Assembly: GCA_964418365.1 (NCBI GenBank)
Contig: CAYQLM010000002.1
Span: forward strand, 1-64,000
Length of the DNA stretch: 64,000 nucleotides
Reading direction: 5' to 3'
Origin: JBBDXS01 sp964418365
GTDB lineage: Bacteria > Chloroflexota > Dehalococcoidia > DSTF01 > RBG-16-68-14
Every line of letters begins with the position of its first letter. Positions within the stretch are counted from its first letter, which is position 1. Shown piece by piece: positions 1-8,201 of this stretch. Made by a program: the position numbers and the translations under genes. The notes beneath the pieces were generated by a model that was not told the DNA's origin, searched no databases, and saw only the letters and a program-made list of their open reading frames with translations.

Positions 1-2
1 CG

Positions 3-395
3 GGCGGCCGCGCCGTCGCCGCCGTCTGGGGCCAGCGCGACCGCTGCGGCTGGGCCGAGATCTTCCCGATCGTGGAGTCGCACATCCAGTCCGACGTCTG
101 TCCGATGTTCTTCCAGATGGGGACGAAGGACGCCCTGGCGCAGACCTTCTCGATGGCGGGCTTCGCCGATGTCACCCACGACCGCCTCGCTTCGGTGCTT
201 CGCTACGAATCGGATGAAGAGGCGATCGGCGCGGCGTATCTCGGCGGACCGGTCGCGCTCGCGTACTCGCGCATGGACGAGCCGACGCGCGCAACGGCAG
301 AAAAGGAGTACCTGGAATCGATCGCGCCCTACCGCGGCGGCATAGCCTACAACGTACCGGGGGAGTTCGTCGTCACCATCGGCTGGAAGCGCTAG
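3..395 (+). CDS. SAM-dependent methyltransferase, C-terminal part (cut by window edge)
   Basis: The open frame runs in from the left edge, so only the last 130 or so residues are seen; the GTG at 72 is an internal valine. The stretch VWGQRDRCGWAEIFPI, then CPMFFQMGTKDALAQ, then YLGGPVALAYSRMDE and a closing PGEFVVTIG strand match the C-terminal half of small class I methyltransferases of the UbiE/ArsM-like type. The SAM-binding glycine motif lies outside the window. The substrate cannot be told. It stands 73 bases before folP and shows no sign of a shared function. Confidence 0.72.
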   Translation, partial: GGRAVAAVWGQRDRCGWAEIFPIVESHIQSDVCPMFFQMGTKDALAQTFSMAGFADVTHDRLASVLRYESDEEAIGAAYLGGPVALAYSRMDEPTRATAEKEYLESIAPYRGGIAYNVPGEFVVTIGWKR

Positions 396-468
396 CCGCG
401 GTCGCGCACCAACGTAGTAGAGCTAACGGCCGGCTACGCTAGATTCGCTCGCTATACTTCCCACCGCC

Positions 469-1365
469 ATGTCCTCGATTCCACCCATAACGATCGGCCC
501 GCGCACGTTTACGTGGGGCGAGCGCACCTACCTCATGGGCGTGATCAACGTCTCGCCCGACTCGTTCGCCGGCGATGGGCTAGCCGGGCCGGACGCGGCC
601 CTCGCCCAGGCTCGCCGCTTCGTCGAGGAGGGGGCGGACATCCTGGACGTCGGCGGCCAGTCGACGCGTCCGTCCAGCGTTCGCGCTCACGAGGCGGGCT
701 TCGATGAGGTCGAGCCGGAGGAAGAGATCCGCCGCGTCGTGCCCGTGATCGAGCGCCTCGTGCGCGAGCTGGACGTGCCCGTCAGCATCGACACGTACAA
801 AGCGCCCGTCGCGCGCGCGGCGCTGGCAGCGGGCGCGCATCTGCTGAATGACATCTGGGGCTTCCGGCCCGGCGGTAAAGCGCTAACCCACGGAGAGGCC
901 TCGCTCGCCAACCTCGCTGTCGAGTTCAACGTGCCCGCCGTCGTGATGCACAACCAGCGCGGCCTGCCATCCCGCGATGTCATCGGTGACATCCACGCCG
1001 GCCTCGAGGCAAGCATCACGATCGCCGAGGACGCCGGCCTGGCGCGCGAACGGCTGATCGTCGACCCGGGGTTCGGCTTCGGCTGGCGGCCGGAGCAGAA
1101 CCTCGAGATCGTGCGCCGCCTCGGCGAGCTGCGCGTGCTGGGCCGGCCGATCCTGATCGGCACATCGCGTAAGTCGACCATCGGCAAGGTGCTCGGTGGC
1201 GCGCCGGTCGAAGAGCGCCTCTTCGGCACGGCGGCGACCATCGCGCTCGCGATCGCCAACGGCGCCGACATCGTGCGCGTCCACGACGTCGCGGCGATGC
1301 GCGACGTCGCCCGCGTCGCGGACGCGGTCGCGCGCGGATGGAACGGCGGCGGTACACGAGCCTAG
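469..1365 (+). CDS. folP: Dihydropteroate synthase
   Basis: Joins dihydropterin diphosphate to p-aminobenzoate in folate synthesis (cytoplasm). The 298-residue protein has the family's signatures in order: MGVINVSPDSF near residue 23, GADILDVGGQSTRP near 56, SIDTYKAPVARAAL with LLNDIWG near 105-130, VVMHNQRG, the LIVDPGFGFG strand and LIGTSRKSTIG near 230, whose Lys and Arg bind substrate and phosphate. Length is usual for the family. folK follows 43 bases downstream, so the two make a folate pair. The ATG start leaves a short leader before the first conserved strand. Confidence 0.95.
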   Translation: MSSIPPITIGPRTFTWGERTYLMGVINVSPDSFAGDGLAGPDAALAQARRFVEEGADILDVGGQSTRPSSVRAHEAGFDEVEPEEEIRRVVPVIERLVRELDVPVSIDTYKAPVARAALAAGAHLLNDIWGFRPGGKALTHGEASLANLAVEFNVPAVVMHNQRGLPSRDVIGDIHAGLEASITIAEDAGLARERLIVDPGFGFGWRPEQNLEIVRRLGELRVLGRPILIGTSRKSTIGKVLGGAPVEERLFGTAATIALAIANGADIVRVHDVAAMRDVARVADAVARGWNGGGTRA

Positions 1366-1374
1366 GCAGCTATG

Positions 1375-1394
1375 CCCCAGCATTCACGCTGGGG
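1375..1394. repeat. CCCCAGC palindromic element, copy 1
   Basis: CCCCAGC and GCTGGGG face each other around a 6-base loop, preceded by TATG. The same element occurs inverted at 6666-6685 after purF (there CCCCAGCTT / AAGCTGGGG followed by CATA). It lies between folP and folK with no T-tract, so it looks like a dispersed repeat rather than a plain terminator. Confidence 0.55.
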
Positions 1395-1408
1395 TACACT
1401 ACCGTCCG

Positions 1409-1924
1409 GTGAGCGATCTGCCTGCCATCTACCTCGCCCTCGGCGCGAACCTGGGTGACCGTGAGCGCAACCTCTCCGTCGCGCTCCGCCGGCTCGAGCC
1501 GCTCGTGCGCATCGAAGACGTCTCGTCGCTGTACGAAACGGACCCGGTGCCGCCGGGCCAGCCACCGTATCTGAACGTTACCTGTCGAGCCGTCACCGGC
1601 CTCCAGCCCCGCGCGCTGCTCCGTCACCTGCGAGAGGTGGAGCGCGAGATCGGCCGTCGGGGCGGCGAGCGTTGGGGCCCCCGCCCGATCGATATCGACC
1701 TGCTGCTCTACGGCGAGCTGGTTCTCGACGAAGACGGCGTGCAGCTACCGCACCCGGAGATGGCGCAGCGCCCCTTCGTCCTTGTTCCGCTTGCGGAGAT
1801 CGCGCAGGACGTGCGTCACCCTGCACTCGGCCGGACGATCGGCGAGCTCGCGAAGGATGCGGGTGGGTTGGGCGTGACACTAGCCGCGGGGCGCGGCTGG
1901 GAGCGCCGCTGGCCGCCGGCCTGA
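1409..1924 (+). CDS. folK: HPPK, 6-hydroxymethyl-dihydropterin pyrophosphokinase
   Basis: Transfers pyrophosphate from ATP to hydroxymethyl-dihydropterin, the step before FolP. From the GTG at 1409 the 171-residue protein starts MSDLPAIYLALGANLGDRE, the classic HPPK N-terminus. YETDPVPPGQPPYLN and RWGPRPIDIDLLLYG follow; the two aspartates of the last motif bind magnesium. LPHPEMAQRPFVLVPL closes the fold. The open frame extends further upstream over folP but that part is not HPPK-like, so GTG 1409 is chosen; no strong ribosome site is visible. Confidence 0.93.
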   Translation: MSDLPAIYLALGANLGDRERNLSVALRRLEPLVRIEDVSSLYETDPVPPGQPPYLNVTCRAVTGLQPRALLRHLREVEREIGRRGGERWGPRPIDIDLLLYGELVLDEDGVQLPHPEMAQRPFVLVPLAEIAQDVRHPALGRTIGELAKDAGGLGVTLAAGRGWERRWPPA

Positions 1925-1931
1925 GGCGGAC

Positions 1932-2177
1932 CTAGACCAAAGACTCCTCTGGTTCGACGTAGACCTCTTCTTCCATATCGAGGTCCGAGAGGCCGGGCTT
2001 CATCGTGCTCATCGTGTAGCCGACCCAGAAGAGTAGGGCGCACACCGCCGACATCGCCGCCAGCACCGGCAGCGCGATCGCGAGATAGCTGCGCCGCATC
2101 ACGCCGATGAGGAAGATCAGCATCTGCACGCCGGCAAGCGCCATCAGGATCGTGCCGAGCTGTCGTTGCTTTTCCAT
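1932..2177 (-). CDS. Small two-helix membrane protein
   Basis: An 81-residue protein not recognised by family. Two hydrophobic segments, about residues 8-26 and 32-55, are joined by a short basic loop (MRRSY), and the tail is strongly acidic (MEEEVYVEPEESLV). It is read opposite to folK with only 7 bases between their stops. It sits just downstream of the Trm112-like gene on the same strand with a 13-base gap, so the two may be cotranscribed. Confidence 0.6.
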   Translation of the reverse strand: MEKQRQLGTILMALAGVQMLIFLIGVMRRSYLAIALPVLAAMSAVCALLFWVGYTMSTMKPGLSDLDMEEEVYVEPEESLV

Positions 2178-2190
2178 GGTGCTCCTCGGA

Positions 2191-2394
2191 TCAGCTCGCC
2201 GGCGCTTCCGCGGCCTTGCGCAGGTCCGGCGGCAGAAGGTTCGGGATGCCGTCGTCGATCGGATAGCGTTCGTTGCATGCGGCGCAGAACAGCGAGCCGC
2301 GCACGACTTCGTCGCCGTCCTCCTGGTCGATCGTGAGCTGTAGCTCGCCCTTGCACATCGGGCAGGCGAGGATGTCCATCATGTCTTTTCGCAT
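2191..2394 (-). CDS. Trm112-family zinc-ribbon protein
   Basis: 67 residues. The start at 2394 is fixed by a clear ribosome site (GGAAAGGA, 6 bases upstream); the longer frame from 2460 lacks one. A CPMCKG motif near the N-terminus and CAACNERYP near residue 43 give two CxxC zinc-binding knuckles, followed by the IDDGIPNLLP strand typical of the Trm112/YcaR (UPF0434) family. In other organisms Trm112 activates methyltransferases acting on tRNA, rRNA or proteins; bacterial single-domain members are poorly characterised. Confidence 0.85.
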   Translation of the reverse strand: MRKDMMDILACPMCKGELQLTIDQEDGDEVVRGSLFCAACNERYPIDDGIPNLLPPDLRKAAEAPAS

Positions 2395-2500
2395 AGCGAT
2401 TCCTTTCCGGGTGAGCGAGGTGTCTTCACCATTGTAGGCCCGCCTTCCGCAGGCGGTCAACGAGGCGCTTTGCCATTAGACGCCCGCCTCAGACCATACC

Positions 2501-2506
2501 TATAAT
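2501..2506 (+). promoter_or_regulatory. Probable -10 box
   Basis: A perfect TATAAT stands 32 bases before the start of the membrane-protein gene at 2539. No good -35 hexamer is seen at the proper distance, so this is a tentative promoter. Confidence 0.35.
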
Positions 2507-2538
2507 AAGGCGCCACGGGAGGCCAAGCGACCCGCCAA

Positions 2539-3177
2539 ATGAGTGACCGGAGCGAGCGCCGCGAAATCGATCTGCAACGGCGGGTCTGCGTCATCACGCC
2601 CGACGTCGTCGATATCCGGCCCGCCAAGAGCGCTGCCTTCGTGCCGATGATCGGCTTCCTGCTCGGAGTTGGCTGCTTCCTCGGCGTGCTGTTCCTGATC
2701 AACACCATGCCCTTCCCCCTCATTCTGCTGCTCATGGGCGCCGCGATCCTGCTCGTGCCCTTCTCCGGGATGGGCTTCGTCTATTCCATCTACGGCGCCA
2801 ACGTCGTCGTCGACCGGCGAAAGCGCACGGCTGTCTGGCAGCAGGGCCTCTTCGGCATGGGCGTGGGCACGGAGGAGCTGGTGCCGTTTGACAAGATCGA
2901 GCGCCTCGAAGTGGAAAAGATCGGCGGCGCGCCGCGCCGCGGCCCGGGTCAGGACTTTCTCCAGTTCGAAGTGCGCGTGCTCAAGGTGAGCGGGCGTACG
3001 CTGGAGCTCGGCCAGGTGACGGTGCCACCGTATCTCGCGCAGGCCGGCCTCGACCGCGCGCGCGCTGTGGGGGAAGCGATCGCCGCGCTTACGGACAAGC
3101 CGCTCGAGCTGATCGGTGTCGAAGAGCCGCGCCGGCAGCGCTACCGCAAGCGCGATGCGGCGTCATCCACCGTCTGA
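2539..3177 (+). CDS. Membrane protein with PH-like cytoplasmic domain
   Basis: 212 residues, no firm family. A short polar N-terminus is followed by two membrane helices (about residues 33-54 and 58-82), then a soluble part (VVVDRRKRTAVWQQ and PFDKIERLEVEK) whose strand pattern resembles bacterial PH-like domains fused to helix pairs. It ends in a basic tail. The glycosyltransferase at 3181 starts 3 bases after its stop, which suggests one transcript, but no shared role can be deduced. Confidence 0.6.
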   Translation: MSDRSERREIDLQRRVCVITPDVVDIRPAKSAAFVPMIGFLLGVGCFLGVLFLINTMPFPLILLLMGAAILLVPFSGMGFVYSIYGANVVVDRRKRTAVWQQGLFGMGVGTEELVPFDKIERLEVEKIGGAPRRGPGQDFLQFEVRVLKVSGRTLELGQVTVPPYLAQAGLDRARAVGEAIAALTDKPLELIGVEEPRRQRYRKRDAASSTV

Positions 3178-3180
3178 TCG

Positions 3181-3951
3181 ATGACCGTCGCGCCGGAGCC
3201 CGCCGCGAACCGCCGCGTGACATTCGTCGTGCCCGCCTACGACGAAGAGCGCCGCCTCGGCGGCTCGCTCCAGCGCCTGATCGAGTTCTGCGCGGGCCAG
3301 CCCTACGAAAGCGAGCTGATCATCGTCGATGACGGCAGCAGCGATCGCACGCCTGCGATCGCGCGCGAGACAGCCGGCGGGCTGCCCGCGAACGTCTCGC
3401 TCCGGCTCTTGCAGCACGAGCGCAATCGCGGCAAGGGCGCCGCCGTCCGCACCGGCGCGCTCGTCGCCACCGGCGACGATGTCTTCTACCTCGACGCCGA
3501 TCTCGCTACGCCGCCCGAGGAGATCCCGAAGCTGCTCGACGCGCTGCGCCAGGGCTGCGATCTCGCCATCGGCGTGCGCATCCAGCCCGGCGGCTACGAC
3601 ATGCGCGAGTCGGAGCCTCCCTGGCGCCGCTACGGCGGCAAGGTCTTCACCATCGTCCGCCGGCGGCTGCTCCTCTGGGACGTGCACGACACGCAGTGCG
3701 GCTTCAAGGCGTTCCGCAAGGAGGCGGCCGAGCTGCTCTTCCCGCGCCAGCAGCTCGATGGCTGGGCCTTCGACGCAGAGCTGCTCTTCCTGGCCGACCG
3801 CCTCGGCCTCAAGATCTGTCAGATCCCCGTCCAGTGGCACCACGTCGAGGGCTCGCGCTTCCGCATCACCATCTCCTCCGCCATCCATGAGCTGCGCGAC
3901 CTCGTCCGCATCCGCTGGCTCCACCGAGGGCTGCGGCGCGCCGGCCGTTAA
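3181..3951 (+). CDS. Family 2 glycosyltransferase, dolichyl-phosphate-glucose synthase type
   Basis: 256 residues, GT-A fold. FVVPAYDEERRLGGSL opens the Rossmann-like strand, ELIIVDDGSSDRTP binds the nucleotide, NRGKGAAVRTG follows, and YLDADLATPPEEI carries the metal-binding DxD. HDTQCGFKAFR near residue 177 is typical of polyprenyl-phosphate glucose/mannose synthases. It lacks C-terminal membrane helices, so it probably works at the inner face of the membrane on a polyprenyl phosphate. A paralogue lies at 11022. Confidence 0.85.
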   Translation: MTVAPEPAANRRVTFVVPAYDEERRLGGSLQRLIEFCAGQPYESELIIVDDGSSDRTPAIARETAGGLPANVSLRLLQHERNRGKGAAVRTGALVATGDDVFYLDADLATPPEEIPKLLDALRQGCDLAIGVRIQPGGYDMRESEPPWRRYGGKVFTIVRRRLLLWDVHDTQCGFKAFRKEAAELLFPRQQLDGWAFDAELLFLADRLGLKICQIPVQWHHVEGSRFRITISSAIHELRDLVRIRWLHRGLRRAGR

Positions 3952-3968
3952 GGCGTCAGCATCGCAAT

Positions 3969-3998
3969 TTGACGAAGGTACCTGGGCCGTCCTACGAT
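3969..3998 (+). promoter_or_regulatory. Sigma70-type promoter
   Basis: TTGACG (3969-3974), an 18-base spacer and TACGAT (3993-3998), 43 bases before the chosen start of the secreted protein gene at 4041. Confidence 0.5.
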
Positions 3999-4040
3999 CG
4001 TTCCGGGCCGGTCCAATCGAGGATGAAGGGAAGCTACGGT

Positions 4041-5033
4041 ATGCGCCATGCCGCGCCGCTCTTGGCCATCCTGGCGATCGCGATCGTGGCCGTGCGCGCC
4101 TCCGCTCAAACGCCGGACGTGCCGACACCAACCCAGGCACTGGATACGCCAACCGCGATGATCACTGCGACCGCCACGGCGACTCCGCTGTCCGCGAGGC
4201 CGGACGAGATAGTCTTCACCGGCGAGCTGCTGCTGCCGGTCGGCACGGCCGTTCGCGCTTTGTTCGGTGGCCTATACTCGAGTCGACTCAATACATGCGC
4301 TACGGCGGCAACAGGAGCGTCCAATGACGAAAGTTCCCTGTTCGTTCTGCGTGTTCCTGTTTCATGTGCCGAGGGCGTCATTGGCCCAAGTATCTGCTGG
4401 AGCGAAACGGGCTGCTATGCTCATCTGGCCGATCATCGCGAATGCACGCCGTGGGATGGCTGCCCTTGGTCGGATAGCGTTCGCCCTGGGGCTGTGGTCA
4501 GTCTCGGGTTCATACCCATTGCTCAAGCGGACGAAGTGATCTTCGTTGGGGAAGTACCTGCGCCTGCGGGAACCACGATAACAGTCAGGATGCTCCACAT
4601 TGGCACAGGTATCATCGATTGCGACACGGCGACCACGACTTCCGTAGATGATGACGGCGTTTCTAGTTTTCTTCTCCGCGCACCGCTAGATTGTATCCAA
4701 CAGGGGCTCCCTCCCCTCTTTTGTTGGGGCGAAGAGGTCTGCGGATGGCACGTTGAACAAACCATTGTCGCTTCGTCCGTGGCCGGCGGCGTTACAATAG
4801 GTACCGGCCTGTTGCGGATCAGGGAGCCGGTGCCGCCGCGCCTGACGCACGGGGATGGCGGCCCCGGGGTGCTTCTGCCGCCCGCTGGGGGAGGGCAAGA
4901 GCCGGTCGGTGGCTCCTGGCCATCGTGGCTGTTGGGGGCCGCATCCGCCCTTCTGGTGCTAGGGCTCGCCGCGCTCGTTGCGCTAGGCGTCGCTCTCCCA
5001 CTCATCGGCCTGCCTGCGCGGCATAAAGGCTAA
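4041..5033 (+). CDS. Secreted protein with two Cys-paired repeats and C-terminal membrane tail
   Basis: 330 residues from ATG 4041, chosen because a signal peptide (MRHAAPLLAILAIAIVAV, cleavage after ASA) starts there and GAAGGG lies 10 bases upstream. Two related domains follow a Thr/Pro linker. Each begins DE(I/V)(V/I)F(T/V)GE and ends in a cysteine-bearing CW..E..C segment, about residues 55-130 and 165-245. A Gly/Pro linker and one helix (WLLGAASALLVLGLAALVAL) with a short basic end close it, so it is probably anchored outside the cell. Function unknown. Confidence 0.6.
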   Translation: MRHAAPLLAILAIAIVAVRASAQTPDVPTPTQALDTPTAMITATATATPLSARPDEIVFTGELLLPVGTAVRALFGGLYSSRLNTCATAATGASNDESSLFVLRVPVSCAEGVIGPSICWSETGCYAHLADHRECTPWDGCPWSDSVRPGAVVSLGFIPIAQADEVIFVGEVPAPAGTTITVRMLHIGTGIIDCDTATTTSVDDDGVSSFLLRAPLDCIQQGLPPLFCWGEEVCGWHVEQTIVASSVAGGVTIGTGLLRIREPVPPRLTHGDGGPGVLLPPAGGGQEPVGGSWPSWLLGAASALLVLGLAALVALGVALPLIGLPARHKG

Positions 5034-5044
5034 CCAGCGCCGGA

Positions 5045-5073
5045 TTGCCGCACCGCGCTTCGCTTGCTAGACT
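5045..5073 (+). promoter_or_regulatory. purF promoter
   Basis: TTGCCG (5045-5050), a 17-base spacer and TAGACT (5068-5073), the latter preceded by TGC as in extended -10 promoters. It lies about 100 bases ahead of purF, leaving room for the structured leader at 5082-5135. Confidence 0.55.
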
Positions 5074-5081
5074 GACAGCAC

Positions 5082-5135
5082 CTGATGCCGAATACGCCGA
5101 CCGAGAGGGGGAGCTTCCCGATCAGCCGGCATCAG
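5082..5135 (+). promoter_or_regulatory. Stem-loop leader of purF with alternative pairing
   Basis: CTGATGCCG (5082-5090) pairs perfectly with CGGCATCAG (5127-5135). A second ATCAG at 5121-5125 could compete for CTGAT. An inner GGGGA/TTCCC pairing is possible at about 5107-5119. It matches no riboswitch class known to me; it may be an attenuator. Confidence 0.4.
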
Positions 5136-5172
5136 CCTAATCGGACCGCACGCCTAGGGGCCGGAGGTACGT

Positions 5173-6630
5173 GTGAGCCCGAGTCTGCATGAGTCCTGCG
5201 GCGTGTTCGGGGTCTACGCCCCGAACGAAGATGTCGCAAGGATTACCTTCTACGGCCTGTACGCCCTACAGCACCGCGGCCAAGAGAGCGCCGGCATCGC
5301 CTCGGCGAACGAACGGCGTCTCTACCTGCGCACCGGCATGGGCCTCGTCTCCCAGGTCTTCGACGAAGAGGACCTGAGCTACCTGCCCGGCCACATGGCC
5401 ATCGGCCACACGCGCTACTCCACCACCGGCTCCAGCCTTGCGGCGAACGCCCAGCCCATCATCATCGATGGGCCGCTCGGCCAGTTCGCGCTCGGCCACA
5501 ACGGCAACATCGTGAACGCGGACGTGTTGCGCTCCGACCTCGAAGAACAAGGCACCGACTTCTCGACAGGCACCGACTCCGAGGTGATCGCGCAAATGCT
5601 GGCGAACGCACCCGGCGCAACATGGGAGGAGCGCTGGACCTACGTGATGCGCAGGCTGGTCGGCGCCTACTCGCTCGTGGTGCTCACGCCGCACGAACTG
5701 ATGGCGGCGCGCGACCCGATGGGCAACCGCCCGCTCTCGCTGGGCCGCCTCGATGGCGGCTGGGTCGTCGCCTCCGAGACCTGCGCCTTCGATCACCTGG
5801 GCGCCACGTTCATCCGCGAGATCGAGCCCGGCGAGGTGGTGCGCATCAGCGAGGCAGGTGTGGAGAGCATCCGCGCCGCGGAGCCCGCGAACGCCTTCTG
5901 CATCTTCGAGTACATCTACTTCGCCCGGCCGGACAGCGTCATCAATGGCAAGCTGGTCTACCCGGTGCGCATGGCGCTGGGTAAGCAGCTCGCCAAGGAG
6001 CACCCGGCCGACGCGGACGTTGTGATTGGCGTGCCGCACTCGGCCACGGCGGCCGCTATCGGTTTCTCGCAGGAATCGGGCATTCGGTTCGTCGAAGGGC
6101 TCGTGCAGAACCGCTACGTGGGCCGCACGTTCATTCAGCCCGACCAGCGCATCCGCGAGGTCGGTGTGCATCTCAAGTACAATCCTCTGCCGGAGTTGCT
6201 CGAAGGGCGTCGTGTTGTGCTCGTGGACGATTCCATCGTCCGCGCCACGACGACGGGCCCTGTCGTGGCGATGCTGCGCAAGGCGGGCGCGCGCGAGGTA
6301 CACATGCGCATCACGTCGCCGCCGATCATCTCGCCCTGCTTCTTCGGTATCGATATGGGGACGCGCTGGGAGCTGATCGCGGGACGCATGTCGGTCGAGG
6401 AGATCCGCCGGCACATCGGCGCGGACTCGCTCGGCTATCTGAGCGTGGAAGGCATGATCGAGGCCGTCGGCACCCCGCGCGATAAGTTCTGCCTCGCCTG
6501 CTTTACGGGGAAGTACCCGGTGCCCGTGCCGTTGCAAATGGACAAGCTGGCGCTGGAGCCGGCCCTGGGCCGCGACCGGCACGAGTTCGAGTGGACGGAC
6601 GCCGTACCATCAGTCACCCCCGCGCCGTAG
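5173..6630 (+). CDS. purF: Amidophosphoribosyltransferase
   Basis: Commits PRPP and glutamine to purine synthesis. A GTG start at 5173 follows GGAGG by 6 bases. The 485-residue protein has an 8-residue propeptide before the catalytic Cys (SCGVFGVYAPNED), then the Ntn glutaminase motifs LQHRGQESAGI, GHTRYSTTG and HNGNIVN. The phosphoribosyltransferase half contains RNRYVGRTFIQPDQ, and the PRPP loop VVLVDDSIVRATTTG near residue 350. Cysteines near 393 and 440-443 could bind the Fe-S cluster found in many members. purM follows after a repeat-filled gap of 145 bases. Confidence 0.96.
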   Translation: MSPSLHESCGVFGVYAPNEDVARITFYGLYALQHRGQESAGIASANERRLYLRTGMGLVSQVFDEEDLSYLPGHMAIGHTRYSTTGSSLAANAQPIIIDGPLGQFALGHNGNIVNADVLRSDLEEQGTDFSTGTDSEVIAQMLANAPGATWEERWTYVMRRLVGAYSLVVLTPHELMAARDPMGNRPLSLGRLDGGWVVASETCAFDHLGATFIREIEPGEVVRISEAGVESIRAAEPANAFCIFEYIYFARPDSVINGKLVYPVRMALGKQLAKEHPADADVVIGVPHSATAAAIGFSQESGIRFVEGLVQNRYVGRTFIQPDQRIREVGVHLKYNPLPELLEGRRVVLVDDSIVRATTTGPVVAMLRKAGAREVHMRITSPPIISPCFFGIDMGTRWELIAGRMSVEEIRRHIGADSLGYLSVEGMIEAVGTPRDKFCLACFTGKYPVPVPLQMDKLALEPALGRDRHEFEWTDAVPSVTPAP

Positions 6631-6665
6631 AGGACGCCGAATTGATCATCGAACGGGATGGGGAA

Positions 6666-6765
6666 CCCCAGCTTGAAAGCTGGGGCATAGCGAACGTCGG
6701 GCGAACCCCGGGGAGTGCAGAGGGGCGGAGCCCCGCTGCCGGGGGTCTGGGGGTGTCCCCCAGAT
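6666..6765. repeat. Dispersed palindromic repeats between purF and purM
   Basis: Begins with CCCCAGCTT / AAGCTGGGG (6666-6685), the same element as at 1375, and continues into GGGGCGGAGCCCC and CTGGGGGTGTCCCCCAG hairpins. There is no ORF here. The gap separates purM from any obvious ribosome site. Confidence 0.6.
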
Positions 6766-6775
6766 CCGAACTAAT

Positions 6776-7837
6776 TTGAAGGACCCCCTCACCTACGCCG
6801 CTGCCGGCGTCGACATCGATGCGCGCAAGCGCTTCATCGACCGCATCCGGCCGATCGCGCAGGCCACGCACCGGCCCGAGGTGCTCGCCGGCGTCGGCCC
6901 GTTCGGCGGGCTGTTCGCGCTCTCCGGCTACCAGAATCCCGTCCTCGTCTCCAGCACCGACAGCGTCGGCACCAAGGTGCGCATCGCCGCCGCGCTCGGC
7001 CGCTACGACACCATCGGCGTCGATCTCGTGAACCAGAACGTGAACGACATCATAACCGCCGGCGCCGAGCCGCTCTTCTTCCTCGATTACATCGCCTCAT
7101 CGTCGCTCACGTCCGATGACAAAGCAGCGCTCGTCGAAGGCGTCGCGTCGGCGTGCAAGGAAGCTGGCTGCGCGCTCATCGGCGGCGAGACGGCCGACAT
7201 GCCCGACATCTACGCCGCGGGCGACTTCGATATCGTCGGCTTCGTCGTCGGCGCCGTGGAGCGCGACGCGATCATCGACGGCTCATCGATTTGCGAGGGC
7301 GATGTGCTGCTCAGCCTGCCGTCGAACGGTCTCCACACGAACGGCTTCTCGCTCGTGCGGCGCGTCTTCGGCGTCGGCCTCGGCGGCGACGCGGGTGAGG
7401 AGCGCGCGCGCCTCGGGCGCGTCTATCCCGAGCTCGGCCACTCGCTCGGCGAGGAGCTGCTGCGCACGCACCGCTCCTACGTGCGCGACGTGCTCGCCGT
7501 GCGCGACAAGGTGAAGGGCGTCTCGCACATCACCGGCGGCGGCCTGATCGAGAACGTCCCGCGCATGCTTCCTTCGGCAAGCTCAGGACAAGCCCCGACG
7601 CTCGGCGCGCGCATCGATCGCTCGGCGTGGGAGGTGCCGGGCATCTTCCGCCTCATCGGGCGAGAGGGTAACGTGGCGGAGGACGAGCTCTGGCGCACGT
7701 TCAACATGGGCCTCGGTCTCGTCCTCGCCGTCGACCCGGCGCAGGCCCCCGCCGTCCGCGCCGCCCTCCCGGAGGCGGTAGTGGTGGGCGAGGTGGTGAC
7801 TGTGAGTGAAGGCCAACCGCGAGTGAGGTTCGGTTAG
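6776..7837 (+). CDS. purM: Phosphoribosylformylglycinamidine cyclo-ligase (AIR synthetase)
   Basis: Closes FGAM to AIR with ATP. The TTG at 6776 gives MKDPLTYAAAGVDID, the normal N-terminus, with no clear ribosome site because the upstream gap is filled with repeats. Motifs: VSSTDSVGTKVRIA (nucleotide loop), GVDLVNQNVNDI, GCALIGGETADMP, LPSNGLHTNGFSL and the late HITGGGLIENVPR. Near residue 265 a short dispersed repeat adds about nine residues (SASSGQAPT) where relatives read an uninterrupted MLPEGLGARI-like stretch; the frame is kept. 353 residues, close to normal length. Confidence 0.94.
   Translation: MKDPLTYAAAGVDIDARKRFIDRIRPIAQATHRPEVLAGVGPFGGLFALSGYQNPVLVSSTDSVGTKVRIAAALGRYDTIGVDLVNQNVNDIITAGAEPLFFLDYIASSSLTSDDKAALVEGVASACKEAGCALIGGETADMPDIYAAGDFDIVGFVVGAVERDAIIDGSSICEGDVLLSLPSNGLHTNGFSLVRRVFGVGLGGDAGEERARLGRVYPELGHSLGEELLRTHRSYVRDVLAVRDKVKGVSHITGGGLIENVPRMLPSASSGQAPTLGARIDRSAWEVPGIFRLIGREGNVAEDELWRTFNMGLGLVLAVDPAQAPAVRAALPEAVVVGEVVTVSEGQPRVRFG
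7571..7587 (+). repeat. CCTTCGGC-type repeat inside purM
   Basis: CCTTCGGCAAGCTCAGG sits within the coding region. Related copies are at 29762-29780 (purL, inverted), 54213-54230 (cyclase copy 2, diverged), 61561-61579, and a partial copy at 31708-31718 next to hicA. Confidence 0.7.
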
Positions 7838-7838
7838 A

Positions 7839-8198
7839 ATGGGTCACGTGAGAGTCAAAGTTCGTTTCACCAACCCCGAGGCGCAGAACGGCGCAGTCGA
7901 CGTTGAAGACGCGCTGGTCGACACTGGCGCAACATGGACGGTCGTGCCTCGCTCCGTCGCAGAACGGCTCGGCCTACGACTTATTGGCAACGTATCTGTG
8001 AAGACGGCTGCTGGACCGCAAGAGCTCGATCAGTCATATGCACTGGCCGAGCTCTACGATAAGAAAATGGTAACGCCCGTTTTGATCAGCGATACGTTAG
8101 ATGGCGTGGTCATCGGCGTGACAATGCTCGAAGCGCTGGGACTCGCGGTTGATCCGTTGAGCGGACAGCTCAAGAACGCGGAAGTCCTTTTGCTCTAG
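7839..8198 (+). CDS. Retropepsin-like aspartic protease domain protein
   Basis: 119 residues forming little more than one aspartyl-protease lobe. ALVDTGATWTVVP carries the D-T-G catalytic triplet near residue 29, and the flap-like and closing strands (VVIGVTMLEALGLAVD) fit clan AA single-lobe proteases, which act as dimers. It starts 1 base after purM and ends 3 bases before purH, so it is translated within the purine operon. Its substrate is unknown and a purine role is not implied by the family. Confidence 0.75.
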   Translation: MGHVRVKVRFTNPEAQNGAVDVEDALVDTGATWTVVPRSVAERLGLRLIGNVSVKTAAGPQELDQSYALAELYDKKMVTPVLISDTLDGVVIGVTMLEALGLAVDPLSGQLKNAEVLLL

Positions 8199-8201
8199 AG
8201 C

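Noticed and set aside
5082..5135. Known purine or ZTP riboswitch before purF
   Set aside because: The conserved loops of those classes are not found; only a plain stem with an alternative pairing is visible.
5266..6582. 438-codon open frame on the minus strand
   Set aside because: Antisense shadow of purF with no family motif; typical of GC-rich coding DNA. The same applies to long antisense frames over purH, purL, dnaB and the cyclases.
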